64,000 bases of DNA from Thermosynechococcaceae cyanobacterium MS004. Lineage in GTDB: Bacteria > Cyanobacteriota > Cyanobacteriia > Thermosynechococcales > Thermosynechococcaceae. The stretch lies in NCBI GenBank assembly GCA_022402525.1, contig JAKRSB010000149.1, forward strand, positions 1-64,000. Direction: 5' to 3'. Each line of letters starts with the position of its first letter. Position 1 is the first letter of the stretch. Made by a program: the position numbers and the translations under genes. Under the pieces are notes generated by a model. That model had not been told where the DNA came from, searched no databases, and saw only the letters and a program-made list of their open reading frames with translations. Shown here piece by piece: positions 1 through 8,625 of the stretch.

Positions 1-36
1 TTTGTTCCTGTCGTTCGGACAACCTTTACTTTCTAG
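1..36 (+). CDS. C-terminal end of an outer-membrane porin-like protein (partial)
   Basis: Frame 1 is open from the window edge to a TAG at 34-36 and ends in VVRTTFTF. This closely resembles the terminus of the complete porin at 9915-11261 (IRTTLTF). A terminal aromatic residue closing an alternating beta-strand is typical of outer-membrane barrels. A strong terminator follows 20 bp later, which supports a gene end here. Only 11 codons are visible, so the family is an inference. Confidence 0.45.
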   Translation, partial: FVPVVRTTFTF

Positions 37-56
37 AGATTCTAAAACTCTGAGAG

Positions 57-90
57 AGTGGCGTACTCCTGAGGGGTACGCCACTTTTTT
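57..90 (+). terminator. Rho-independent terminator of the upstream gene
   Basis: A 13-bp inverted repeat with one mismatch (arms 57-69 and 72-84, AGTGGCGTAC at the outside) is followed directly by a run of seven T (84-90). It lies just after the TAG at 34-36, so it should end the plus-strand transcript that enters from the left. Confidence 0.8.
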
Positions 91-710
91 ATGGTGCTTT
101 ACAGTCTGGATATTAAGAGTGATGCGTCAGAAGATCATCCATTCAATCTCGTTTTCGTCGGCCTGATCAAGTGCTGAAAGGTTAATGCATCAGTTCTGTG
201 GATCTGATTTCTAAGTTAAAGGCGATAGCGCATTGCGTCACTCACTTTTCAAAGGTCTTGCATTTGGAGAATTGCCCAACGCGTAGAAGCTAGCACCCAA
301 AATTCAGCGCCATTGGCTCCATAAGACTGACCTCTGGGAGGGTCTCTTACACCCTTGCTCAATTTATCCGATGCTCAAATCTGAATTTGGAATTGCTGCC
401 GCAAAAAGCCTGCCCTGCAGGGTTTATGGCAACAATGATAGACTCTGGAAGAGGAAGCTTACGCAACAATGACGGCCTAACGTCTGGAGTTGGATATTCA
501 GTCCTCCCGTGAAAGGTATGCAAATAGACAAAACGCTGCCTTTTGCTGCTCTTTGGCTGTGCTGCTCTTTGGCTGTGCTGCTCTTTGGCACTGTCATGCT
601 TGCCAGTTCATGCTTGCCAGTTCATGTCTGCTAGCTGTCCATTAGCTGTCTAGGCTTTAACGGTTCAGGTTTGATTATCTTGTCTTGTTAGGGAATCATC
701 AGCAAATCCT
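91..710. other. Intergenic spacer without a recognisable gene
   Basis: About 620 bp between the terminator and the acyltransferase gene. I see no supported reading frame or RNA gene. The promoter of the downstream plus-strand genes must lie here. The only structure is the short tandem repeat block at 545-622. Confidence 0.6.
545..622. repeat. Two short tandem repeats in a spacer
   Basis: A 16-bp unit, GCTGCTCTTTGGCTGT, is present three times (545-592, the last copy diverging at its end). It is followed by two copies of a 14-bp unit, CATGCTTGCCAGTT (595-622). They lie 90-165 bp upstream of the acyltransferase start. This is one of many such arrays in the window and probably arose by replication slippage. 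Confidence 0.85.
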
Positions 711-1469
711 GTGCAGAAATCTCCGCCAGTGCCCTCGTTTCTGGACTATCCCTTTTGGCTTTCCCAGGCTTTGCTGTCCACGGTGGGGACGGATCTATCG
801 GTGCTCCATGCAGACCAGATTCCAACCCAAGGCTCCTTAATTGTGGTGAGCAATCACCGTAGTTTTCTGGATCCGTTTGTGGTGATGGCTGCGCTGAATC
901 GTTCTGTGCGGTTTGCTCGTCATCGGTATATGGGTCGGGTGCCGTTGCTGCGAGAAATGGTGCAGGCATTGGGCTGCTTTTCCCTTCACGTCTCTAAGCA
1001 AAGCCAGGACGGGCTGTTTTCTTCTTCGGTGCCGCTGCCTCAGTCTCAGTGGCTAGGGATTTTCCCGGAGGGCGCGAAGCCGATGGTACAGACGACTCAG
1101 CCCCAAGAATTAGGCGAATTTCATCGCGGGTTTGCCCATTTAGCACTGCGATCGCAGGTGCAGCCGCTGGGCATTTTGCCTGTGGCGATCGCCTCCCATG
1201 TTGAGGTTCAAGAAACCACCGTTCCACTTCAGGTGCTGAGCTGGTTTGATCCGTCCGAGCCGCTCTTTCAGCAGTCAGGCTGGCATCCTGCTGTCTTTTA
1301 TCGGCGCGTGAGTGTGGTGGTGGGGCAGCCGCTTTGGATTACCCCAGCGCAGCAGCAGCAGTACAAAGGCAAGCAAGCCAAGGCGATCGCCGCTGACATT
1401 ACCCGTACCTGTAAGGCGGAAGTAGCTGCACTGCTGCGTGAGGGGTATCAAAGAGAATCAGGGTGTTGA
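711..1469 (+). CDS. PlsC-type (LPLAT) acyltransferase
   Basis: Probable membrane-associated acyltransferase moving a fatty acyl group to a lysophospholipid or other alcohol. The 252-residue protein carries the family HX4D motif (NHRSFLD, His49 and Asp54) and the substrate-binding FPEG motif (118-121). The start is GTG; no ATG fits upstream of the conserved region. The gene is followed after 59 bp by an alpha/beta hydrolase resembling the N-terminal domain of plant phytyl ester synthases, whose C-terminal domain is an LPLAT. The two may together form a split version of that enzyme. A plain lysophosphatidate acyltransferase is the alternative. The fold is secure, the acceptor unknown. Confidence 0.85.
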   Translation: MQKSPPVPSFLDYPFWLSQALLSTVGTDLSVLHADQIPTQGSLIVVSNHRSFLDPFVVMAALNRSVRFARHRYMGRVPLLREMVQALGCFSLHVSKQSQDGLFSSSVPLPQSQWLGIFPEGAKPMVQTTQPQELGEFHRGFAHLALRSQVQPLGILPVAIASHVEVQETTVPLQVLSWFDPSEPLFQQSGWHPAVFYRRVSVVVGQPLWITPAQQQQYKGKQAKAIAADITRTCKAEVAALLREGYQRESGC

Positions 1470-1528
1470 AATGAGAGTAGAAAAGATTAGACAAGAGCGA
1501 TTAGACAAGAGACCATAGGCCATAGACC

Positions 1529-2476
1529 ATGACTTCATCCCGTGACCCAAAGGTATTGCTCCCCCCATTGCCGCCTCAGTCGGCCCCTATTTTGTTTACG
1601 CCCGAAGTTGCAACGAAGGGAACCACTTCCGCAGAGCGTTCTGCCCCGCGTCCCCTATTTATCTTTTTGCCAGGGATGGATGGTTCCGGGCAGCTTCTGA
1701 ATCGTCAGCTTGAGGGATTAGGGCGCTACTTTTCGATTCGCTGCCTATCGATTCCAGTGGATGACTCTACCGCCTGGGCGGATTTGGCCCATAGCATTAC
1801 AGCCCTTGTAAAACAGGAGCTAGCTACCCAAGAGGCTCAGGCTGTTTACCTGTGCGGCGAATCCTTCGGGGGCTGTCTGGCCTTAGAAATTGCGGCGATC
1901 GCCCCTCAGCTTGTGCATCGGCTCATTTTAGTCAACCCCGCCTCAGCCTTTGCTCGGCTGCCGTGGATGGGTGCGGCCAGCCTGCTGGCCCCCGGATTGT
2001 CCCCCTTGCTCTATGACTTGTCCGCGACGGCCCTGGTGCCGCTGCTCATTGCCTGGAATCGGGTGGAACCAACGGATCGGCAAGCGCTGCTCCAAGCCAT
2101 GCAGGCGCTCTCGCCCAAAAGTGCAGCCTGGCGTTTGGGGCTACTGCAAAAATTTAATCTCACCACGCTGCCGCTGACTAAAATCACCCAGCCCACCCTG
2201 ATTATTGCGGGAAGTCAGGATCGGCTGCTACCCTCAGTTTCGGAGGCGCAGCGGCTCGTAAAGCTTTTGCCCAGCGCAAAAATGACGGTGCTGCCAGAGA
2301 GCGGTCATGCCTGCCTGCTGGAAAAAAATGTAGACCTTGCAAAGATTTTGCAGCAGCAGCATTTTTTATACTCCCCATCACATTTCCCATCACATTTCCC
2401 GCTGCATTCCCCACTTCATCCTCACTCCCAAACCAAGCAGCCTCTCTCCTCTCCTCTAAGTTGGATTGAGGCTTAG
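1529..2476 (+). CDS. Alpha/beta hydrolase, phytyl-ester-synthase N-domain-like
   Basis: A 315-residue serine hydrolase or acyltransferase. The nucleophile elbow is GESFGG (Ser112), with probable acid Asp231 (GSQDR) and His260 (ESGHA), giving a complete triad. The block FLPGMDGSGQ, the stretch CLSIPVDD and GESFGGCLAL resemble, from memory, the N-terminal domain of plastid phytyl ester synthases (PES1/PES2). The partner LPLAT is the preceding co-directional gene. A likely role is handling phytol and fatty acids from chlorophyll and galactolipid turnover (inference). The tail after about residue 270 is a slippage-type low-complexity run of SHFPSHFPLH character and is unlikely to be part of the fold. 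Confidence 0.8.
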   Translation: MTSSRDPKVLLPPLPPQSAPILFTPEVATKGTTSAERSAPRPLFIFLPGMDGSGQLLNRQLEGLGRYFSIRCLSIPVDDSTAWADLAHSITALVKQELATQEAQAVYLCGESFGGCLALEIAAIAPQLVHRLILVNPASAFARLPWMGAASLLAPGLSPLLYDLSATALVPLLIAWNRVEPTDRQALLQAMQALSPKSAAWRLGLLQKFNLTTLPLTKITQPTLIIAGSQDRLLPSVSEAQRLVKLLPSAKMTVLPESGHACLLEKNVDLAKILQQQHFLYSPSHFPSHFPLHSPLHPHSQTKQPLSSPLSWIEA

Positions 2477-2497
2477 AGAGTTGGGTCAGCCTTGCGT

Positions 2498-3721
2498 TCA
2501 GTCTTGTTTGGGTTTAATTTCCCTAGGTTTAAAATCGCCTAAGCGGAGTGCGCGAATGGTTACGGAGATCTGATCAATAACCTGATCAATCTCAGCCTCT
2601 GTATTAAAGCGCCCCACACAAAACCGTAGCGAGGCCGCAGCCAAAGCCCGATCCCGCCCTAGGGCCAGCAGAACGTGGGATGGGGCGGTTTTTCCTGACC
2701 CGCAGGCTGAGCCAGAAGACACTGCCACCTGCGATCGCAAGCTCAGTAGAAGCGCTGCTCCATCTACCCCCTCCACGCTCACGTTCAAAGAGCCCGGCAG
2801 TCGCTGGGTTGGATGGCCGTTCAGGTGAATCCCCCCCAAGGGTGCAAGGGCAGACCAGAGGCGATCGCGAAGCTGGCGCTGGTGCGCTAGACCTTCCTGC
2901 TCCTCAGGGGAATCTGCCAACTCCACCGCCCTCGCAAACCCCACAATTTGATGGGTTGCCAAAGTACCCGAACGCAGTCCCTGCTCCTGCCCCCCGCCGT
3001 GGAGCTGAGCGGCAAGCTGCACCCTAGGTCTGCGCCGCACATAGAGCGCCCCCACTCCCTTAGGCCCATAAAGCTTATGCGCCGTCAACGACATCAAGTC
3101 TATAGACATGGCCTGCACATCCAGTGGAATTTTGCCGATCGCCTGGGCCGCATCGGTATGAAACAATACACCTCGCTCCCGACACAGTGCCCCAATTTCA
3201 CCTAAGGGCTGAAGCACCCCAATTTCGCTATTGGCCGCCATTACGGACACCAGCACCGTCTCTGGCCTTATCGCCTCGGCAAGCAGATGGATATCGAGTA
3301 GACCATCGGGCTGCACGGGCAGATAGGTAACCTCAAACCCAAGGCGCTCTAGGTAGCGGCAAGGCTCTAGGACGGCACTATGTTCGGTCTGAAGGGTGAT
3401 AAGATGACGACCCTTTTGGAAATAGGCTTCGGCGATACCCTTTAGGGCCAGGTTGTTGGCCTCCGTTGCGCCACTGGTAAAAATAATTTCACTTGGGTCA
3501 TCAGAGCTTGCCCCAATGGCGTTGCTCAGCACTTGGCGAGCCTGCTTGACCGCCGCTGCGGCCTCCCAACCGTAGCGATGGCTCTGGCTCGATGAATTGC
3601 CAAACTGCTCTGTGAGATAGGGCAGCATTGCGTTCAGTACCCGCGCATCCAGAGGGGTTGTGGCATGGCCATCCAGATAGATTAATTGAGAATGGGTATT
3701 ATTCGCCGTATTATTCGCCAT
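2498..3721 (-). CDS. Cysteine desulfurase (NifS/IscS family)
   Basis: A PLP enzyme that takes sulfur from cysteine as an enzyme-bound persulfide for Fe-S clusters or thio-modifications. The 407 residues contain the N-terminal YLDGHATTP, the Schiff-base lysine in TAHKLYGPKG (Lys216) and the catalytic cysteine in SSGSACGSG (Cys340). The short active-site loop is of the NifS/IscS (group I) type. The N-terminus MANNTANNTH contains a small duplication. No scaffold (IscU/NifU) gene is adjacent. The gene converges with the hydrolase (22-bp gap) and diverges from the aminotransferase gene. Confidence 0.93.
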   Translation of the reverse strand: MANNTANNTHSQLIYLDGHATTPLDARVLNAMLPYLTEQFGNSSSQSHRYGWEAAAAVKQARQVLSNAIGASSDDPSEIIFTSGATEANNLALKGIAEAYFQKGRHLITLQTEHSAVLEPCRYLERLGFEVTYLPVQPDGLLDIHLLAEAIRPETVLVSVMAANSEIGVLQPLGEIGALCRERGVLFHTDAAQAIGKIPLDVQAMSIDLMSLTAHKLYGPKGVGALYVRRRPRVQLAAQLHGGGQEQGLRSGTLATHQIVGFARAVELADSPEEQEGLAHQRQLRDRLWSALAPLGGIHLNGHPTQRLPGSLNVSVEGVDGAALLLSLRSQVAVSSGSACGSGKTAPSHVLLALGRDRALAAASLRFCVGRFNTEAEIDQVIDQISVTIRALRLGDFKPREIKPKQD

Positions 3722-4049
3722 CTAGAGAACGCCTTTCCAAACGGTGTGAAGCGAGAGCGCAGCAGCAGACCCGTGCATTTTTACAGGGAAATCAGGGAAT
3801 CCTTAGCGAATGCAGGATAATTAATGCAGGGTAACGTTAAAAAACGTCAGGGCAGGCAGTACAGCGGACACAGCAAACAGTACCAAAGAGCATACCCTAC
3901 TGGTTTTAACCCGTTATGCTTGAAGCGATCGCACTGCATATGGTGCTGGGGATCTAATGTTGGCGGTAAGTGTTGGCGATCCAATGTTGACTGCACTGCT
4001 GCAAAAGAGAACTGCCACTATCCTCTAGAATCTAGCGATAAATCGTGCC
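3722..4049. other. Divergent intergenic region
   Basis: 328 bp between the cysteine desulfurase start (minus) and the aminotransferase start (plus). Both promoters should be here. I found no convincing gene, hairpin or recognisable operator. Confidence 0.5.
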
Positions 4050-5228
4050 ATGAACCGTTCAAAAGATCAGTTTTTAGTGTTTGGATCTCCAGCCATTGAA
4101 GATGCTGAGATTCAAGAGGTGATTGCCAGCATGAAGACGGGCTGGCTAGGCACCGGGCCTAAGGTAACGCGATTTGAGCAAGATTTTTGTGCCTATAAAG
4201 GCGGCAAACACGCGATCGCCGTCAATTCCTGTACCGCCGCGCTGCACTTGAGCCTTTTGGCAGCTAACCTCCGCCCAGGAGATGAGGTAATCACAACGCC
4301 GCTGACCTTTTGCGCCACGGTGAATGCCATCATTCATGCGGGTGGCACCCCCGTCTTAGCGGACGTGAACCCAGTGACCATGAACATTGACCCAGAGCAG
4401 ATTGAGGCCAAAATCACCCACCGCACCAAAGCCATTATTCCAGTCCACTTTGCGGGTCGCCCCTGCGATATGGATGCCCTCTGTGAGCTAGCACAGCGCC
4501 ACGGCATTTTTCTCATTGAAGACTGCGCCCATGCGATCGAAACCCAGTATAAGGGCCGCCCTGCCGGAACCTTTGGCGACTTTGGCTGCTTCAGCTTTTA
4601 TGTCACCAAAAATATCACAACCGGAGAGGGCGGCATGATCCTCACCCAGACCCAGGCCCAGGCCGATCGCATCAAGGTGCTGGCCCTCCACGGCATGAGC
4701 CAAGACGCCTGGAAGCGATTTAGCGACGAGGGCTATAACCACTACGAAGTGGTCGAGGCTGGCTTTAAGTACAACATGATGGATATTCAGGCCGCGATCG
4801 GCATCCACCAGCTTCAGCGCGTCACCCCCTATTGGCGTCGCCGTCAAGAAATTTGGCAGCAGTATGATCGGGCCTTTGCGTCCCTTCCCGTGGTCACTCC
4901 CGCTGCGCCTGAACCCAATACAGTGCACGGGTATCACCTCTATACCCTCCTGATCGACGAGCAAAAAACAGGCATCAGCCGGGATGGTTTTCTGGTTGCG
5001 ATGCACCAGCAGCACATTGGTACAGGGGTTCACTACAGAAGCCTGCCTGAGTATCCCTACTATCAGCAACGCTTTGGGTGGCAGCCCTCAGACTATCCCC
5101 ATGCCGCCCAGATTGGTCGCCAAACCGTCAGCATTCCCCTCTCCGCGAAGCTCACGCCGAAGGATGTGCAAGATGTTATTTCAGCCGTTAAGGACAGCCT
5201 TGTCTTGGCTCCAGCTATTGCGGTGTGA
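4050..5228 (+). CDS. DegT/DnrJ/EryC1/StrS sugar aminotransferase
   Basis: PLP-dependent aminotransferase predicted to aminate a keto-sugar nucleotide for a surface polysaccharide. The 392 residues show the family N-terminal block (VNSCTAALHLSL, GDEVITTPLTF), the PLP-contact EDCAHA and the Schiff-base lysine in YVTKNITTGEGG. The downstream plus-strand glycosyltransferase suggests the amino sugar is transferred by a dedicated enzyme. The exact sugar cannot be read from sequence. The ATG start gives the standard family length. Confidence 0.9.
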   Translation: MNRSKDQFLVFGSPAIEDAEIQEVIASMKTGWLGTGPKVTRFEQDFCAYKGGKHAIAVNSCTAALHLSLLAANLRPGDEVITTPLTFCATVNAIIHAGGTPVLADVNPVTMNIDPEQIEAKITHRTKAIIPVHFAGRPCDMDALCELAQRHGIFLIEDCAHAIETQYKGRPAGTFGDFGCFSFYVTKNITTGEGGMILTQTQAQADRIKVLALHGMSQDAWKRFSDEGYNHYEVVEAGFKYNMMDIQAAIGIHQLQRVTPYWRRRQEIWQQYDRAFASLPVVTPAAPEPNTVHGYHLYTLLIDEQKTGISRDGFLVAMHQQHIGTGVHYRSLPEYPYYQQRFGWQPSDYPHAAQIGRQTVSIPLSAKLTPKDVQDVISAVKDSLVLAPAIAV

Positions 5229-5315
5229 TTTAGAGAGCGGTGATGTTCGTCTCTCAATTGCTTCTCTCAATTGCATCTCTCAATTTCATTCTTCAATGTT
5301 GATTGAGCTTTTCCC

Positions 5316-6326
5316 ATGCGCTTCGTCTTTTTAATTCCAGACTTAAAGAAAGGGTGGCCCTGGAATACGATTAAAACCCTGGTTGACTTTTCTCGTAGCC
5401 AAGCCGTCCGGGATTGGGCGCTGCGTCAATGGATTGCGGTGGATGAGGTGTATGGCGGCACCATGAACATCATGCGCCACTGCTGGGTTGCTCGCCAGTG
5501 TGGGGTTGATGCGGTGCTGGCGACGATGAGCGGCAAGGATAATTATGGCGATGTTTTTGGCTTAAATCGATCGCTTCCATTCATCCGCTGGCGCGATCGT
5601 AGGCCAGATGATATCTGCGTTGTCCCAGATTTTGTCACCCAGTTGATCAAGGACGTGAAGGGTCTGGCGATCGCCTATGAGCAGTCTCCCCTTCAGACCA
5701 AAACAGACTTTGACTACCTAGATGATAGAGTCACCCTCTGGACTGACTCAGAGCGCATGAAAGCCCTCTGCGCCCAGACCTATCCCGGCAAGCCAGCCGA
5801 GATTGTCCCCAACATTGTCGATGAAGCGCTCTTTCCCTTTATTCCCCAGGCCGAGCGAGAAGAGGGGCTCCTCTTTGCCTTTCCCCGCAAAGGCAAGGAC
5901 TTTATTGAAGCAACCCAGTCCCTATACCAACAGCAAGGCGGAACCTTTTGGCGATTTGAATGTATTGATGGACTCACCCTGCGGGAACTGGCCCAACAGT
6001 TCCGGCGACCCCAGGCCTTTTTGGCCTCAGCTAGCTTTGAGGGATGTGCCCTCCCCCCTCAGGAAGCGATGGCGGCGGGCATCGTTGTGGTAGGTAAAAC
6101 GGCACAAGAGGCTAACTTTTGTATGCAGCATGGCAAGACGGCTCTCACGGGAGACACGCCAGAGGCGGTGGTGCAGTGTTTATTTCAATTGGAGTCAGCG
6201 CCCCTCAGAACAACCCTGACTCACAATGCCTACGACTACATTCGTCAATTTTTTCCAGAAGGACAGCCCAAAATATTTTGGCAACAGAAAATTCAAGAAT
6301 TTGCCCTCAAACAGCAGTCCCTTTAA
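5316..6326 (+). CDS. Glycosyltransferase, GT-B / family 4-like
   Basis: A 336-residue putative glycosyltransferase. The C-terminal half has the GT4-type donor site: ASFEGCALPPQEAMAAG, with the Glu-rich E-x7-E element and the following IVVVG strand. The N-terminal half (FLIPDLKKGWPWNTIKTL) is an acceptor-type Rossmann domain. No signal peptide or membrane segment is evident. It follows the sugar aminotransferase by 87 bp, in a spacer containing three imperfect copies of CTCTCAATTG. It probably acts on the same surface glycan. Confidence 0.75.
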   Translation: MRFVFLIPDLKKGWPWNTIKTLVDFSRSQAVRDWALRQWIAVDEVYGGTMNIMRHCWVARQCGVDAVLATMSGKDNYGDVFGLNRSLPFIRWRDRRPDDICVVPDFVTQLIKDVKGLAIAYEQSPLQTKTDFDYLDDRVTLWTDSERMKALCAQTYPGKPAEIVPNIVDEALFPFIPQAEREEGLLFAFPRKGKDFIEATQSLYQQQGGTFWRFECIDGLTLRELAQQFRRPQAFLASASFEGCALPPQEAMAAGIVVVGKTAQEANFCMQHGKTALTGDTPEAVVQCLFQLESAPLRTTLTHNAYDYIRQFFPEGQPKIFWQQKIQEFALKQQSL

Positions 6327-6488
6327 GCCAAAACTCAGCCTCAACACAAGTTTCAAAGCGGCTTGCAGTGATATGAGAGACAGTCTAAGTAGACTTGCAT
6401 TTCAGGAGCATTTAGTCAAAAGGCTTTGCCAATTTGAGTGTTCTTAATGTAGTTCTTAATGTGACTGAAAACCGCTATAGCGTAGAGA

Positions 6489-7259
6489 CTAACCCAAAAT
6501 TTGTGCCAAGAACTGGCGGCTGCGCTCCTCTTTTGGATTTGTGAAAAATTCCTCTGGGGTAGCCTGCTCCACAACCTGACCGCCATCCATGAGCAGGATG
6601 CGGTGGGCAACCTCACGAGCAAACCCCACTTCGTGGGTCACAATAATCATGGTCATGCCGGACTCCGCAAGCGATCGCATAACGTCCAGCACCTCTTTAA
6701 TCATTTCCGGATCTAGGGCAGAAGTGGGCTCATCAAAGAGCATAATTTTCGGCTCCATAGCCAAAGCACGGGCGATCGCCACCCGCTGCTGCTGTCCACC
6801 AGAAAGCTGCCCTGGATACTTCTGCGCCTGCTCTAGAATGCCAACCCGCTCCAAAAGCTGAAGGGCTTTCTCCTGGGCGGCTAGCTTAGGTAAACGCTTG
6901 ACCCAGATGGGCGCAAGGGTAATATTTTGCAGCACCGTGAGGTGAGGGAATAAATTAAACTGCTGAAACACCATCCCCACCTCACGCCGCACGGCCTCTA
7001 GATGTTTCGGATTTTGGGTCAGCTCCACACCATCAATCACAATGCGCCCCTGCTCGTGGGTTTCTAGTCCGTTGAGGGTGCGGATGAGCGTAGACTTACC
7101 GGAGCCAGACGGCCCCATCAGCACCACGACTTCTTGAGGAGAGACCTCTAGATCAACCCCCTTCAGCACCTGGAAGGAGCCATACCATTTTTGAATATTG
7201 TGGGCCGTAATCATGGGCGGAAGAGTTGGGTCAGATGTAGCTTCCAGCAGATCGGTCAT
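6489..7259 (-). CDS. bgtA: Polar amino-acid ABC transporter ATPase (GlnQ/BgtA type)
   Basis: Cytoplasmic ATPase energising uptake of polar amino acids through the two permeases encoded just upstream. The 256 residues have Walker [11 protein letters not shown]-loop VFQQFNLFP, signature LSGGQQQR, Walker [13 protein letters not shown] and switch [19 protein letters not shown] is typical of the glutamine/glutamate subclass. The order permease-permease-ATPase on one strand matches Nat/Aap systems. In Anabaena the BgtA ATPase serves both Nat-II and Bgt permeases, so the symbol is by analogy. Confidence 0.9.
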   Translation of the reverse strand: MTDLLEATSDPTLPPMITAHNIQKWYGSFQVLKGVDLEVSPQEVVVLMGPSGSGKSTLIRTLNGLETHEQGRIVIDGVELTQNPKHLEAVRREVGMVFQQFNLFPHLTVLQNITLAPIWVKRLPKLAAQEKALQLLERVGILEQAQKYPGQLSGGQQQRVAIARALAMEPKIMLFDEPTSALDPEMIKEVLDVMRSLAESGMTMIIVTHEVGFAREVAHRILLMDGGQVVEQATPEEFFTNPKEERSRQFLAQILG

Positions 7260-7402
7260 GGCAGTTTTGCTTATTTGCTAGGTATTTTGCGATGTATCAA
7301 GACTTGTGTGCTGGCCGCGTATAGGCTGACAAAAATCAAATGGTTTAGGTGAATGGGTTAGAGGACGGGTTTCAGGATGAATGGATTCAAGAGAGCGCTG
7401 CC

Positions 7403-8620
7403 TTAGCGATCGCTAAAGCGATGCTCTAGTCGTCGGCTGGCAAGAGACATACCGTAGCAAAAGACCCAGTAAATCAGACCCAGCACAAGGTAAACCTCGG
7501 CATAGCGCCCCAGGTATTCGGGCTGTGCGGTGATGCTGCGGGCAATGCCCGTGAGCTCTACTAGACCCACAATAGAGAGCAGCGCGGTGTCTTTAAATAG
7601 ACCAATAAACTGCCCCACGATGGCCGGAATCACCGCCCGTAGCGCCTGGGGCAGAATAATCAGCCCCAAGGTGAGCGGGGTGGAAAACCCCAAGGCTTTG
7701 GCTGCTTCCCACTGGCCAGTCGGTAGAGACTGTAAGCCGCCCCGTACGGTTTCCGCGAGGTAGGCGGCGCTAAAGAGCGTCAGTCCGGCGATCGCCCTAG
7801 CCAGTGCATCAAGGGTAATTTGGGGGGGCAGCAGCAGGGGAAACATGACCTGTGCCATAAATAAAATGCCAATCAGGGGAAGCCCGCGCACCAGCTCAAT
7901 GTAGCCAATGCTCAGTCCGCGCAGGATCGGCAGTGAACTGCGGCGACCTAAGGCCAGCAAAACGCCTAGGGGAAAGGACAGCACGATACTCAGGGTGGCC
8001 ACCAACACCGTCAAGAGTAGACCGTTCCAAAAGGTGGTGCTAACGGGCGTGAGCCCCGCCCCCCCACTAATGAGCCACAGGATTAGCCCTGCGCTGACCA
8101 GCCAGCCCAGAGGTAGCCAGGGCTGAAGCCGAGGCCATAGCGCTTGCTGTCTGCACCAAGTCGCCAAGCTGCTGCTGCCTAGCGCAACGAGCGCGATCGC
8201 CCCCACCCAGCCAAGACTTGTTCCATCGGCCTGGGACACCAGCGCAAGGAGAATAGCGCCAACCCCGACTAGGGCCACCCGAAGTAAGTGTTTTCGCTGC
8301 CAGGACTGGAGTGTACCCCAAGAGAAGGTCTTCACCCCCACCATTAGACCCAGAACAAGCCATAGCCGCCAGAGCTGCTCGACGGGGTAGCGCCCCACTA
8401 GAATCAGCCGTAGATTATCTGTGACCACCTGCCACTGGGCCAGCGCGATCGCCCAGTGTGTAAGCCCACCCCCAACCCAGACAATCACCCAAAGACAAAA
8501 AATCGTCAGCAAGATGTTGTACCAGGTGCTCAGCAGATTCTGCCGCAGCCACTGCCAGGTGGCCCGGAGGGAGGGCAGCGATGGAAGATTCAGCTTTTGT
8601 TTTAGGGGTAAAGGCTCCAT
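7403..8620 (-). CDS. natH: Amino-acid ABC permease, NatH/AapM type
   Basis: Inner-membrane permease subunit of 405 residues, far longer than the ~220 residues of simple HisM-type permeases. This matches the long AapM/NatH class with an N-terminal multi-helix extension. The C-terminal half has the transport core with ELVRGLPLIGILFM and the ATPase-coupling EAA loop (GQWEAAKALGFS). The gene starts 6 bp after its partner permease ends, so the two are co-translated. No binding-protein gene accompanies them. Confidence 0.88.
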   Translation of the reverse strand: MEPLPLKQKLNLPSLPSLRATWQWLRQNLLSTWYNILLTIFCLWVIVWVGGGLTHWAIALAQWQVVTDNLRLILVGRYPVEQLWRLWLVLGLMVGVKTFSWGTLQSWQRKHLLRVALVGVGAILLALVSQADGTSLGWVGAIALVALGSSSLATWCRQQALWPRLQPWLPLGWLVSAGLILWLISGGAGLTPVSTTFWNGLLLTVLVATLSIVLSFPLGVLLALGRRSSLPILRGLSIGYIELVRGLPLIGILFMAQVMFPLLLPPQITLDALARAIAGLTLFSAAYLAETVRGGLQSLPTGQWEAAKALGFSTPLTLGLIILPQALRAVIPAIVGQFIGLFKDTALLSIVGLVELTGIARSITAQPEYLGRYAEVYLVLGLIYWVFCYGMSLASRRLEHRFSDR

Positions 8621-8625
8621 TAAGG

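Noticed and set aside
4488-5069. 193-codon minus-strand frame
   Set aside because: Antisense to the well-supported DegT-family aminotransferase; typical shadow frame in GC-rich coding sequence.
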